A DNA stretch of 64,000 nucleotides from Microbacterium oryzae (GTDB taxonomy: Bacteria > Actinomycetota > Actinomycetes > Actinomycetales > Microbacteriaceae), in NCBI RefSeq assembly GCF_009735645.1, contig NZ_CP032550.1, positions 248,001-312,000 of the forward strand. The letters run 5' to 3'. The position numbers were made by a program, and so were the translations under genes. This document shows positions 26,826-34,826 of the stretch, piece by piece; the first letter of the stretch is position 1, and every line of letters begins with the position of its first letter. The notes below the pieces were generated by a model that ran no database searches, was not told the origin of the DNA, and saw only the letters and a list, made by a program, of their open reading frames with translations.

Positions 26826-28180
26826 GGCGAGCGGTCGTCGCGGGGCTCATCGCGCTCCTGGCTCTGACCGGAGCGGCCGCTCCGAGCGCCGCCGCTCCGC
26901 CCGCGGTTCCGGAGGCGCCCGTCGGCACTCCGGCCGCGGTCGACACCGTTCCGGCGGAGGGCGCCGACGAGGAGACGCCGTCGCCCACGCCGACGCCCGA
27001 GCCCGAGGACCCGGTGCGCGCGGCGCAGTACTGGCTCGACCGCTACGGCGTCGAGGACGCATGGGAGACCACGCGCGGCGCGGGCACCACGATCGCCGTC
27101 ATCGACACCGGCGTCGCCAAGGGCCCTGTCGAGTTCGAGGGGGCCGTGCGCGACGGAACCGACGTCTCCGGTGTCGGCTCGGCGGACGGCCGCACCCCGG
27201 TCGGCGTGCAGGACCAGGATCACGGGTCGTACGTCGCATCGCTCGCCGCCGCTCGCGGGACGGGGGAGGACACCGGGATGATCGGCGTCGCGCCCGAGGC
27301 CGACCTCCTGTCGATCTCGCTGGGGTTCGGCGCATCCGCCGCGGTGCCGTTCGACGAGCAGGTCGCCGAGGCGATGGTGTGGGCGGTCGACCACGGCGCC
27401 GACGTCATCAACCTCTCCTTCACCACCAACACGCTGGACTGGGACGAGATCTGGGACGACGCGTTCCTCTACGCCTTCGACCACGACGTCGTGGTGGTCG
27501 TCGCCGCCGGCAACCGCGCGAGCGGGACGACCGTGGTCGGCGCACCCGCGACCATCCCGGGGGTGCTCGCCGTCGGCGGCGTGGACACCCGCGGCGTGGC
27601 GTCGGTCGGCGCGTCGACGCAGGGCATCACGATCGGCGTGGCGGCACCGAGCGAGGAGCTGCTGGGCGTCTCCGCGGCGGGGGAGATCGTCGAGTGGAAC
27701 GGCACGAGCGGCGCCGCGCCGATCGTCGCCGGGGTCGCGGCGCTCGTCCGCGCCGCGCACCCCGAGCTCGACGCGGCCAACGTCATCAACCGGATCATCC
27801 AGACCGCCAAGCGCCCGCTGCAGGTGGAGAAGGTGCCCGACCCGCAGTACGGCTACGGGCTCGTGGCCGCCGACGAGGCGGTGAACGCGGACGTCGAGGC
27901 GGTGAGCGAGAACCCGCTCGGCAGCCTCCCGGAGTGGATCGCCCTGCACCGCCGCGGAGAGGTCGGGCCGGACCCGGAGCCCACCGCGGGAGCCGTCGAG
28001 TTGCCGCCCATCCCGCCCGCGGACGCCCCCCGCGACGAGGCCTCGCCGTTCCTCCCCTCGGCGCAGAGCATGCGCGAGGTCACCCTGCCGCTCTTCGCAC
28101 TGAGCGCCGCTGGTATCCTGGTGGTGCTCGGCGTCGTGTCTGCACTCAGGCGCGTTCGTTCGACGCGCGCGCAGCGATAG
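26822..28180 (+). CDS. Membrane-anchored S8 subtilisin-like (mycosin-like) protease
   Basis: A 452-residue secreted protease. An N-terminal signal peptide (about residues 1-25) is followed by a Thr/Pro-rich stretch and then the S8 domain. The catalytic residues are D95 in AVIDTG, H134 in DQDHGSYVA and S296 in NGTSGAAP, with oxyanion N231 in AAGN. A C-terminal helix and RRVRSTRAQR anchor it with the domain outside. This is the mycosin layout, but no ESX genes are nearby. It occupies the place where a Ppx/GppA phosphatase follows DUF501 in mycobacteria. Confidence 0.88.
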   Translation: MRRAVVAGLIALLALTGAAAPSAAAPPAVPEAPVGTPAAVDTVPAEGADEETPSPTPTPEPEDPVRAAQYWLDRYGVEDAWETTRGAGTTIAVIDTGVAKGPVEFEGAVRDGTDVSGVGSADGRTPVGVQDQDHGSYVASLAAARGTGEDTGMIGVAPEADLLSISLGFGASAAVPFDEQVAEAMVWAVDHGADVINLSFTTNTLDWDEIWDDAFLYAFDHDVVVVVAAGNRASGTTVVGAPATIPGVLAVGGVDTRGVASVGASTQGITIGVAAPSEELLGVSAAGEIVEWNGTSGAAPIVAGVAALVRAAHPELDAANVINRIIQTAKRPLQVEKVPDPQYGYGLVAADEAVNADVEAVSENPLGSLPEWIALHRRGEVGPDPEPTAGAVELPPIPPADAPRDEASPFLPSAQSMREVTLPLFALSAAGILVVLGVVSALRRVRSTRAQR

Positions 28181-28214
28181 CCAGCAGGACAACAACTCAA
28201 GGAGTCTGTTACAC

Positions 28215-29600
28215 GTGCCCAAGATTCTCATCGTCGGCGGCGGATACGCGGGGTTCTACACCGCGTGGAAGCTCGAGAAGCACCTGCGTCGTGGCGAGGC
28301 GGAGGTCGTGATGGTCGACCCGCTTCCGTACATGACGTACCTGCCCTTCCTTCCCGAGGTCGCTGCAGGCTCGATCGAGCCCCGCCACGCGGTCGTCTCG
28401 CACCGCCGCCACCTCAAGCGCACGAAGCTCGTCACCGCGAAGGTCACCAAGATCGACCACGCGAACAAGACGGCCACGATCACGCCCGAGGGCGGCGAGC
28501 CCTGGGAGTACCAGTACGACCAGATCGTCGTGACCGCCGGGTCGGTGTCGCGCACGTTCCCGATCCCCGGCATCGCCGACAACGCGATCGGCATGAAGTC
28601 GATCGAGGAGGCCGTCGCGGTCCGCGACACCCTCATCGGCAACTTCGAGAAGGCCGCCGCCCTCTCGAAGGACAACCCGCTCCGCAAGCGCCTCCTGACG
28701 ACCGTCGTCGTGGGCGGCGGCTTCGCCGGCATCGAGACCTTCGCCGAACTGCGCTCGCTCGCGAACTCGCTGCTGGAGAAGTTCCCCGAGATCACCTTCG
28801 ACGAGACGCACTTCCACCTCATCGAGGCCATGGGCCGCATCATGCCCGAGGTCTCCCTCGAGACGAGCGAGTGGGTGCTCAAGGACCTCGCCAAGCGCGG
28901 CGCGCACGTGCACCTCGACACGCAGGTCACGTCGGCCGTCGACGGCCGCGTCGAGGTGTCGACCGGCGAGGCGTACGAGACCGACCTCATCATCTGGACC
29001 GCCGGCGTCATGGCGAACCCGATCGTCGTCAACGGCGGCGACCTGCCCAAGGAGGCCCGCGGCCGCATCAGCGCGCAGGCCGACCTGCGCGTCGTGGACG
29101 CCGACGGCAACGTCGTCGAGGGCGCCTGGACCGCCGGCGACGTGGCGGCCGTGCCCGACCTCACCGGCGGCGGCGTCGGCGGCATGTGCGTGCCGAACGC
29201 GCAGCACGCCGTGCGTCAGGCGAAGCGCCTCGCGAAGAACCTCGTGGCGGTCATCCGCGGCGAGGCGCCCGTCGACTACGTGCACAAGAACCTCGGCGCG
29301 GTCGCGGGCCTCGGTCTGTACAACGGCGCGTTCCAGTCGGGCAAGATCGCGCTCAAGGGCTTCGTGGCCTGGGTCGCGCACCGCGGCTACCACGGCCTCG
29401 CGATGCCCTCGTGGGAGCGCAAGTGGCGCGTCATCTGGGGGTGGGTGCACAACTTCTTCCTCGGCCGCGACACCGTGCAGCTCGGCACGACGCAGACGCC
29501 CCGCGTGTTCTTCGAGACCTACGCGTCGCGCCCGAAGCCGAAGGTGGAGGAGCAGCCCGCTCCCGCCGCCGCGGAGCCGGCGGCGGTCGCGGCGAAGTAA
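28215..29600 (+). CDS. ndh: Type II NADH dehydrogenase (NDH-2)
   Basis: A 461-residue monotopic flavoenzyme oxidising NADH and passing electrons to menaquinone without proton pumping. The FAD motif GGGYAGFYTA is at residues 8-17. The second Rossmann motif VVVGGGFAGIETF lies near 165-178, and WTAGDVAAVPD is the C-terminal FAD contact. A basic amphipathic C-terminal region precedes an Ala/Pro tail. The GTG start follows CAAGGAG. Its transcript ends in the hairpin at 29615-29650, directly before a tRNA gene. Confidence 0.93.
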   Translation: MPKILIVGGGYAGFYTAWKLEKHLRRGEAEVVMVDPLPYMTYLPFLPEVAAGSIEPRHAVVSHRRHLKRTKLVTAKVTKIDHANKTATITPEGGEPWEYQYDQIVVTAGSVSRTFPIPGIADNAIGMKSIEEAVAVRDTLIGNFEKAAALSKDNPLRKRLLTTVVVGGGFAGIETFAELRSLANSLLEKFPEITFDETHFHLIEAMGRIMPEVSLETSEWVLKDLAKRGAHVHLDTQVTSAVDGRVEVSTGEAYETDLIIWTAGVMANPIVVNGGDLPKEARGRISAQADLRVVDADGNVVEGAWTAGDVAAVPDLTGGGVGGMCVPNAQHAVRQAKRLAKNLVAVIRGEAPVDYVHKNLGAVAGLGLYNGAFQSGKIALKGFVAWVAHRGYHGLAMPSWERKWRVIWGWVHNFFLGRDTVQLGTTQTPRVFFETYASRPKPKVEEQPAPAAAEPAAVAAK

Positions 29601-29614
29601 CGCCGCACACGTGC

Positions 29615-29650
29615 GCGAAGGCCGTCACCGATCTCGGTGGCGGCCTTCGC
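29615..29650 (+). terminator. ndh terminator
   Basis: A 16-bp stem, GCGAAGGCCGTCACCG with its complement (one G-U pair) and an ATCT loop, begins 15 bases after the ndh stop. It ends eight bases before the tRNA. Confidence 0.75.
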
Positions 29651-29657
29651 CATCCGC

Positions 29658-29730
29658 CCCCCCATAGCCCAACGGCAGAGGCAGGCGACTTAAACTCGCT
29701 TCAGTCTGGGTTCGAATCCCAGTGGGGGGA
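29658..29730 (+). tRNA. tRNA with UAA anticodon (Leu by anticodon) and a short class I variable loop
   Basis: A complete 73-base cloverleaf. The acceptor stem CCCCCCA/TGGGGGG is perfect, the D-stem is GCC/GGC with GG in the loop, and the anticodon stem is GGCGA/TCGCT with one G-U pair. The anticodon loop CTTAAAC places TAA at 29691-29693. The T-arm is CTGGG-TTCGAAT-CCCAG. The discriminator is A and CCA is not encoded. The variable loop is only TCAGT, whereas leucine tRNAs normally have a long variable arm. No promoter is visible in the eight bases between the ndh hairpin and the 5' end. The 3' part lies antisense to the end of the MFS gene. Confidence 0.85.
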
Positions 29731-31338
29731 CGCCGTTCCCACGGAATCCGACCGTTCGTCGCGCTCGCGACGCCCGGCTCCGAGCCCCGCCGATGCGATG
29801 AGGCCCAGAGCGAGGAAGCCCGCGGCCGTCAGCGCCGAGTATCGGGTTCCCGCGGAGAACGCCGCCGCCGCGTCGGCCACCTCGGTCTGCCCCGCGTCGT
29901 CGAAGCCGGCGATCGCGGCTCCCGCCGAGTCGACGACGGCGGCCACCACCTCGTCGCGGGCGGCGGCGGGCAGCCCCTGATCGTCGAGCGACGCGGCGAG
30001 CGTCGCACCGGTCGACGTGAACAGCACCGTGCCGAGGATGGCGACGCCGAGCGCCGACCCGACCTGGCGCGCGGTCGACTGCGTTCCCGACGCCTGGCCG
30101 GAGCGCTCGACGGGGACATCCTGCAGGACGACGCCGGTGAGCTGCGCGGTGGCGAGGCCCACGCCGAAGCCGTAGACGAACAGCGGCGGCAGGAGCCATC
30201 CCCACCCCGCATCCGGGCCCACCGCGAAGGCGATCCCGACGATGCCGACCATCTCGGCGGCGATGCCGGCGCGCACGACGACGACCGCGGGAAGGCGCCC
30301 GCTGAAGGCGCCGGCCAGGCCGCTCGCCGCGAAGGACCCGATCGCGAGCGCGAGCAGCACGAGGCCGGTGCGGAGGGCGTCGAAGCCGAGCACGAACTGC
30401 AGCCACAGCGGCAGCGAGAGGATGATCCCGAACTCGCCCAGCGAGACGACGAGGGCGACGACGTTGCCGCGCGCGAAGGTGCCGACGCGGAAGAGCGACA
30501 GGTCGAGCAGCGACGAGCGACCCGCACGGCCTCGGTGCCGACTCCAGAGCAGCAGCACGACGAGCGACACCGCGCTGACGGCGAAGGCCACCGGGATGGG
30601 GGAGAGGTCGGCCGTCCACGTGAACGACCCGAAGGAGATGTCGTCGCGCGAGCGCAGCCATCCGTAGCTGCGCCCCTCGATGAGGCCGAAGACGAGCGTT
30701 CCGAAGAGCACCACCGACAGCGCGGACCCGACGAGGTCGATGCGCGTCGACGGCTCGCGCGACTCGCGGATCGTCAGCAGCACGCCGGCGATGACGATCG
30801 CGCCGAGCGGGACGTTGATCCCGAAGGCCCAGCGCCAGGAGAAGGATGTCGTGAGCCAGCCGCCGAGGAGCGGCCCGAGCGCGGCCATCCCGCCGATCGT
30901 GGAGCCCCACACGGCGAAGGCGATGCCGCGCTCCCTGCCGCGGAACGTCGCGTTCAGGAGGGAGAGCGTGGTGGGCAGGATGAGCGCGCCGCCGATGCCC
31001 TGCACCGCGCGCGCGAGGATGAGCAGTCCGCCCGACGGCGCGAGCGCCGCGGCGACCGAGGCGACGGCGAAGAGGGCGACGCCGGCTGTCATCATCCGGC
31101 GACGCCCGAGGCGGTCCGCGAGCGCGCCGAAGAGGAGCAGCAGCGACGCGAAGGCGAGGGTGTAGACCTCCTGCACCCACTGCACCTCGGTGGACGAGAT
31201 GCCGAGATCGCCGACGACCGCCGGGATGGCGACGTTGACGATCGTCGAGTCGACGACGATGAGGGACACCGCCCCGCTGATGAATCCGAGCCCCCACCAG
31301 CGCCGTGCGTCTGCTGACGGGAGCCGCGCGTGCGGCAT
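29701..31338 (-). CDS. MFS drug exporter, DHA2 family (14 TM)
   Basis: A 545-residue multidrug-efflux type transporter. TM1 contains VDSTIVNVAIPAVV, the DHA2 signature. The A motif is GALADRLGRRRMM and motif C lies in the ALGPLLGG region. The ATG at 31338 gives a natural N-terminus, and longer frames are cysteine- and proline-rich without family similarity. The last nine residues, SPHWDSNPD, are encoded by the antisense strand of the tRNA, so the stop lies within that gene. The substrate is unknown. Confidence 0.85.
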   Translation of the reverse strand: MPHARLPSADARRWWGLGFISGAVSLIVVDSTIVNVAIPAVVGDLGISSTEVQWVQEVYTLAFASLLLLFGALADRLGRRRMMTAGVALFAVASVAAALAPSGGLLILARAVQGIGGALILPTTLSLLNATFRGRERGIAFAVWGSTIGGMAALGPLLGGWLTTSFSWRWAFGINVPLGAIVIAGVLLTIRESREPSTRIDLVGSALSVVLFGTLVFGLIEGRSYGWLRSRDDISFGSFTWTADLSPIPVAFAVSAVSLVVLLLWSRHRGRAGRSSLLDLSLFRVGTFARGNVVALVVSLGEFGIILSLPLWLQFVLGFDALRTGLVLLALAIGSFAASGLAGAFSGRLPAVVVVRAGIAAEMVGIVGIAFAVGPDAGWGWLLPPLFVYGFGVGLATAQLTGVVLQDVPVERSGQASGTQSTARQVGSALGVAILGTVLFTSTGATLAASLDDQGLPAAARDEVVAAVVDSAGAAIAGFDDAGQTEVADAAAAFSAGTRYSALTAAGFLALGLIASAGLGAGRRERDERSDSVGTASPHWDSNPD

Positions 31339-31357
31339 TGATCGACACCATCGCGGC

Positions 31358-31367
31358 TGTCTACACT
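31358..31367. promoter_or_regulatory. Overlapping divergent -10 elements (MFS and fucosidase)
   Basis: TGTCTACACT holds TAGACA on the minus strand (31358-31363) and TACACT on the plus strand (31362-31367), sharing two bases. Only 37 bases separate the two start codons, so the two polymerases cannot bind at once. Confidence 0.5.
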
Positions 31368-31375
31368 CCCGAGGG

Positions 31376-32710
31376 ATGGCCATGTTCGCGCAGGACCCGG
31401 TGCGGCCGGCGGCGTACGCGCGGTTCGCCCGCGCGACGCCCGCCTGGTTCCGCGATGCCAAGCTCGGGATCTTCGTGCACTGGGGGCCGTACGCCGTTCC
31501 GGCGTGGGCGGAGCCCATCGGACCGCTGGGCGCCTTCGACCACGCGCACTGGATGGCGCACAACCCGTATGCCGAGTGGTACGCGAACACGATCCGCATC
31601 GTGGGCAGCCCCGCCTGGCATCACCAGCAGGACGTCCACGGCGGCGCCCCGTACGACGCCTTTCTCGACCGCTGGCGGGCGGAGCGCTTCGACGCGGACG
31701 AGGTGATGGATCTCGTGTCGAGGACGGAAGCGCGCTACGTCGTCCCCACCGCCAAGCACCACGACGGCGTGGCTCTCTGGGACGCGCCGAGGACGGGCGA
31801 CCGCAACGCCGTTCGCCGCGGCCCGCACCGCGACCTCGTGGGCGCGTTCCGCGAGGCCGCGCAGCGGCACGGGGTGCGATTCGGGCTTTACTACTCCGGC
31901 GGTCTCGACTGGTGGTTCGACCGGCGCGCGCCCATCACCGGACCGGTGGACGACTCCGTGCGGCCGGTGGATCGCGCCTATGCCGACTACGCCTACGACC
32001 ACGTCGTCGATCTCATCGAGCGGTACCGCCCGGAGGTGCTGTGGGGCGACATCGAGTGGCCCGACGCGGGCAAGGCCGAGGGCGGCAAGAGCCTCGTCGA
32101 TCTCTTCGATCGGTTCTACGCCGCCGCACCGGACGGAGTCGTGAACGATCGGTTCGGGCTCACCCACTGGGACTTCCGCACCAGCGAGTACGAGGAGGGG
32201 CGCGTCACGCAGACGGCGGGGATGTGGGAGCACACCCGCGGCGTCGGCTTCTCCTTCGGGCACAACCGCCTCGAGGACGCCGGGCACGCGCTCGACGGGC
32301 GCGCGGCCATCCGGCACTTCGTCGACGTCGTCTCACGCGGCGGCAACCTGCTGCTCAACGTCGGCCTCACTGCGGCCGGCGAGGTGACGCCGCTGCAGCG
32401 TCGCACGCTCGAGGAGCTCGGGGCGTGGAATGCCGCGCACGGCGACGGCGTCTTCGGCTCCCGCGTGCTGGAGCCGGACCTCGCCCGGCCGTCGGATGAG
32501 CCGTGGGTGCGCTGGACGCGGCGGGATGGTCGCGCGCATGCCTTCGCGGACGCGCCGGTGGGCGCCACGGTGCCGCTGGACGTCGATCTGCGCCGGATCG
32601 ACCTCGACGGGGCGGCGTGCCGGGGCGCGGAGGTCGTTCCGAGCGAGGACGGGGTCGCGGTGCGCGTGCTCGCGGCGGGACCGGTGCAGGTCGCGTTCCC
32701 GCTGCGGTGA
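31376..32710 (+). CDS. GH29 alpha-L-fucosidase
   Basis: A 444-residue glycoside hydrolase. The N-terminal barrel starts with WFRDAKLGIFVHWGPYAVPA, a GH29 hallmark, and VPTAKHHDGVALWD follows. The likely nucleophile aspartate is in VLWGDIEWPD. There is no signal peptide, so it should act on imported fucosides in the cytoplasm. The ATG at 31376 has GAGGG close by and TACACT eight bases upstream; a second in-frame ATG lies two codons later. No fucose pathway genes are adjacent. Confidence 0.88.
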   Translation: MAMFAQDPVRPAAYARFARATPAWFRDAKLGIFVHWGPYAVPAWAEPIGPLGAFDHAHWMAHNPYAEWYANTIRIVGSPAWHHQQDVHGGAPYDAFLDRWRAERFDADEVMDLVSRTEARYVVPTAKHHDGVALWDAPRTGDRNAVRRGPHRDLVGAFREAAQRHGVRFGLYYSGGLDWWFDRRAPITGPVDDSVRPVDRAYADYAYDHVVDLIERYRPEVLWGDIEWPDAGKAEGGKSLVDLFDRFYAAAPDGVVNDRFGLTHWDFRTSEYEEGRVTQTAGMWEHTRGVGFSFGHNRLEDAGHALDGRAAIRHFVDVVSRGGNLLLNVGLTAAGEVTPLQRRTLEELGAWNAAHGDGVFGSRVLEPDLARPSDEPWVRWTRRDGRAHAFADAPVGATVPLDVDLRRIDLDGAACRGAEVVPSEDGVAVRVLAAGPVQVAFPLR

Positions 32711-32723
32711 CGGGACGCGCTCG

Positions 32724-33392
32724 TCAGCGATCCTGGCGGGCCACCATCTCGGTGATCCAGGTGGGCGCGAACGGCGAGATGCAGCCGGGCGACGTGGGGT
32801 AGTCCCGCAGCACCCCCAGCCGTTCGCCGATCTCGAGGGCGCGCGGCCGGTGCTCCGGGTGCCGGATGCCGATCTGCGCGAGGCAGGTGTTCATCGCCCA
32901 CTGCAGACGATCGGGCGCGCCGGCCATGTCCGACTCGATGAGGTCGAGCAGCGCGTCGAGGTGGACGCCGCCGGGGCCTCTGGCGACGCGCTCGCTGGTG
33001 AGGTCCCATCCCGCCGCGGCAACCACGGGGTCGGGATCGGCGAACCACCGCTCGCGCAGCGCCCCGGCATGCGCGCTCTTCTTCGCGAGATAGTTCACCA
33101 GCCAGTCCTGCACCTTGGGCGCGCGCGCCTCGCGGAGCATCGCGTCGAGCCCCGCCGCGTCGAGATCGCGCGGACGGACGACGAGGATGGCGACGAGCCG
33201 TGCCGCGGTGTCGCCCGTCTCCCAGAGCGCCCGCGACAGCGCCGGGTCGGCGCCCAGGCGCTTCGCGAGCGCGCGCAGCTTCGTGAGGTTGACCCCGTGG
33301 TCGTCGCCGTGGCGCTCGTTGACCGCGCGCATGCGCGGGTCTTCGAGGGCGGCGAGCTCGGCGAGGACCTCGGCGACGCTCGGGTTGTCCAT
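32724..33392 (-). CDS. AlkD-like DNA alkylation repair protein
   Basis: A 222-residue all-helical protein resembling the HEAT-like repeat (ALK) family of DNA glycosylases. LRALAKRLGADPALSRALWE and VQDWLVNYLAKKSAHAG match AlkD-like repeats. The family excises bulky or cationic alkylated bases, though some members are structural. Catalytic residues were not verified. The ATG lies six bases after TAGGCT on the minus strand, so it is leaderless. It is convergent with the fucosidase gene. Confidence 0.78.
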   Translation of the reverse strand: MDNPSVAEVLAELAALEDPRMRAVNERHGDDHGVNLTKLRALAKRLGADPALSRALWETGDTAARLVAILVVRPRDLDAAGLDAMLREARAPKVQDWLVNYLAKKSAHAGALRERWFADPDPVVAAAGWDLTSERVARGPGGVHLDALLDLIESDMAGAPDRLQWAMNTCLAQIGIRHPEHRPRALEIGERLGVLRDYPTSPGCISPFAPTWITEMVARQDR

Positions 33393-33434
33393 GACGTCAG
33401 CCTAGGGTCGCCGGCGCTCGCCGCGTCAGCGAGG

Positions 33435-34205
33435 TCAGTTGAGCGGCGGGGTGTCCTCCGGCACCACGCCGTCGGCGTAGAGGTCCGCGGCGAGATCGCG
33501 CAGCGCGCGGAGGGCCACGCGCTGCGTGAGCGGGCCGTACGAGATGCGGGCGACGCCGAGAGCCTCGTACTCGGCGGCGGTGAGGGCGCCCGGCAGCCCG
33601 ATCACGCTGACGCGTCGCACGCCGATGCCCTCGACGAGCCGACTCACGGTGTCGCGGTCGAGCGCGCCGGGCACGAAGACCAGTGCGGCGCCGGCGTCGA
33701 GGAATGCGCGACCGCGGGCGATCGCGTCGTCGATGCTCTCGGCCAGCGGACGGTCGCCCGCGCGCACGATCGCATCGGTCCGCGCGTTCAGCTGGAAGTC
33801 GACGCCCTCGGCCTCGGCTGCGCGCACGGCGGCGTGCACCCTCGCGACCGCGTCGTCGAACGGGATCAGCCGGTCTTCGATGTTCGCGCCGACGACGCCG
33901 ACGCCGATCGCGCGGCGCACGGTCTCGCCGGCGTCGTCGTAGCCGGCGTCGAGGTCGGCCGAGACCGGCAGATCCACGGCCTCGACGATGCGCGCGACCG
34001 CGGCGAGGTTCACGTCTCGCGGCATCTCGCCGTCGCGATAGCCGTGCGAGGCCGCGATCGAGTGCCCGGCGGTCGCGACGGCGCGCGTTTCGGGCAGGTC
34101 GGCGATCGTGCGGGCGCTTACCGCGTCCCACGCGTTCACCACGCGGAGGATCTGGGGCGCTTCGTGCAGGGTCCTGAGGGCGTCGGCCCTGTCCTGGATG
34201 CTCAT
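33435..34205 (-). CDS. Isocitrate lyase/PEP mutase superfamily protein
   Basis: A 256-residue TIM-barrel enzyme. SADLDAGYDD holds the Mg2+-binding aspartates and VGANIEDR follows. The NARTDAIV block is characteristic of the phosphonomutase/oxaloacetate-decarboxylase/methylisocitrate-lyase-like group. The KKCGH motif of true isocitrate lyases is absent, so a C-C or P-C bond lyase of unassigned substrate is the safe call. ATG 34205 was chosen over GTG 34211 because it lies seven bases after the -10 TAGCGT. Confidence 0.82.
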   Translation of the reverse strand: MSIQDRADALRTLHEAPQILRVVNAWDAVSARTIADLPETRAVATAGHSIAASHGYRDGEMPRDVNLAAVARIVEAVDLPVSADLDAGYDDAGETVRRAIGVGVVGANIEDRLIPFDDAVARVHAAVRAAEAEGVDFQLNARTDAIVRAGDRPLAESIDDAIARGRAFLDAGAALVFVPGALDRDTVSRLVEGIGVRRVSVIGLPGALTAAEYEALGVARISYGPLTQRVALRALRDLAADLYADGVVPEDTPPLN

Positions 34206-34212
34206 GCTCACG

Positions 34213-34218
34213 ACGCTA
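34213..34218 (-). promoter_or_regulatory. Leaderless -10 (TAGCGT) formed on the GNAT stop codon
   Basis: The minus-strand TAG stop of the upstream acetyltransferase is also the first half of TAGCGT, which ends seven bases before the ATG at 34205. Confidence 0.55.
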
Positions 34219-34743
34219 GCGGCTCAGCGGCTTGGCGAGCTCCGCGAACCGGAGGTCGGCCACGCGCGGCGCGCCGAAGCGCTCGTCGCCGGAGGGGAAG
34301 GGCGACGTCGCACCCGTGGCCCGGTACCCGCGTCGCTCGTACCAGGCGACGAGGTCCGTGCGCACGGAGATGACGGTCATGCGCATCTCCGTCGCGCCCC
34401 ACTCGTCGCGGGCGACGCGCTCGGCCTCGCTGAGGAGGAGCCTGCCGTATCCCCGTGCCTGCATGCGGGGGTCGACGGCGAACATGCCGAACCAGGCATG
34501 GCCATCCCGCCGGTCGATATGGCAGGTGGCGACGAAGCTGTCGTCCACGCGCAGGGTGAGGAGGCCGCCCGTCGGCGCGGCGATGAGTGCGGCGACCTCG
34601 TCCGCGCCGGTGCGGCGGCCGCCGATGAGATGGGCCTCCGTCGTCCAGCCCGCATCGGCGCCGCGATACGCCCGCTCCACGAGCGAGACGACCTCGTCGA
34701 CGTCGTCGAGGCGGGCGAAGCGGAAGGCGGGGGAGTCGGTCAC
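34216..34743 (-). CDS. GNAT-family N-acetyltransferase
   Basis: A 175-residue acetyl-CoA-dependent transferase. The substrate half begins FRFARLDDVDEVVSLVERAY. The core strand WFGMFAVDP leads into the acetyl-CoA loop MQARGYGRLLL, which fits the Q/RxxGxG/A motif. VAWYERRGYRATG is the family C-terminal motif. The acceptor is unknown. The GTG start lies six bases after TACGAT on the minus strand. The gene ends on the promoter of the next gene. Confidence 0.88.
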   Translation of the reverse strand: MTDSPAFRFARLDDVDEVVSLVERAYRGADAGWTTEAHLIGGRRTGADEVAALIAAPTGGLLTLRVDDSFVATCHIDRRDGHAWFGMFAVDPRMQARGYGRLLLSEAERVARDEWGATEMRMTVISVRTDLVAWYERRGYRATGATSPFPSGDERFGAPRVADLRFAELAKPLSR

Positions 34744-34826
34744 CGCGACATCGTATGCGGCGGCGGCTCGGTGAGCCGCGAACGGCGGTGTCTAGGATGG
34801 GGACAGACATCAAGGGGGGTTCCGTC

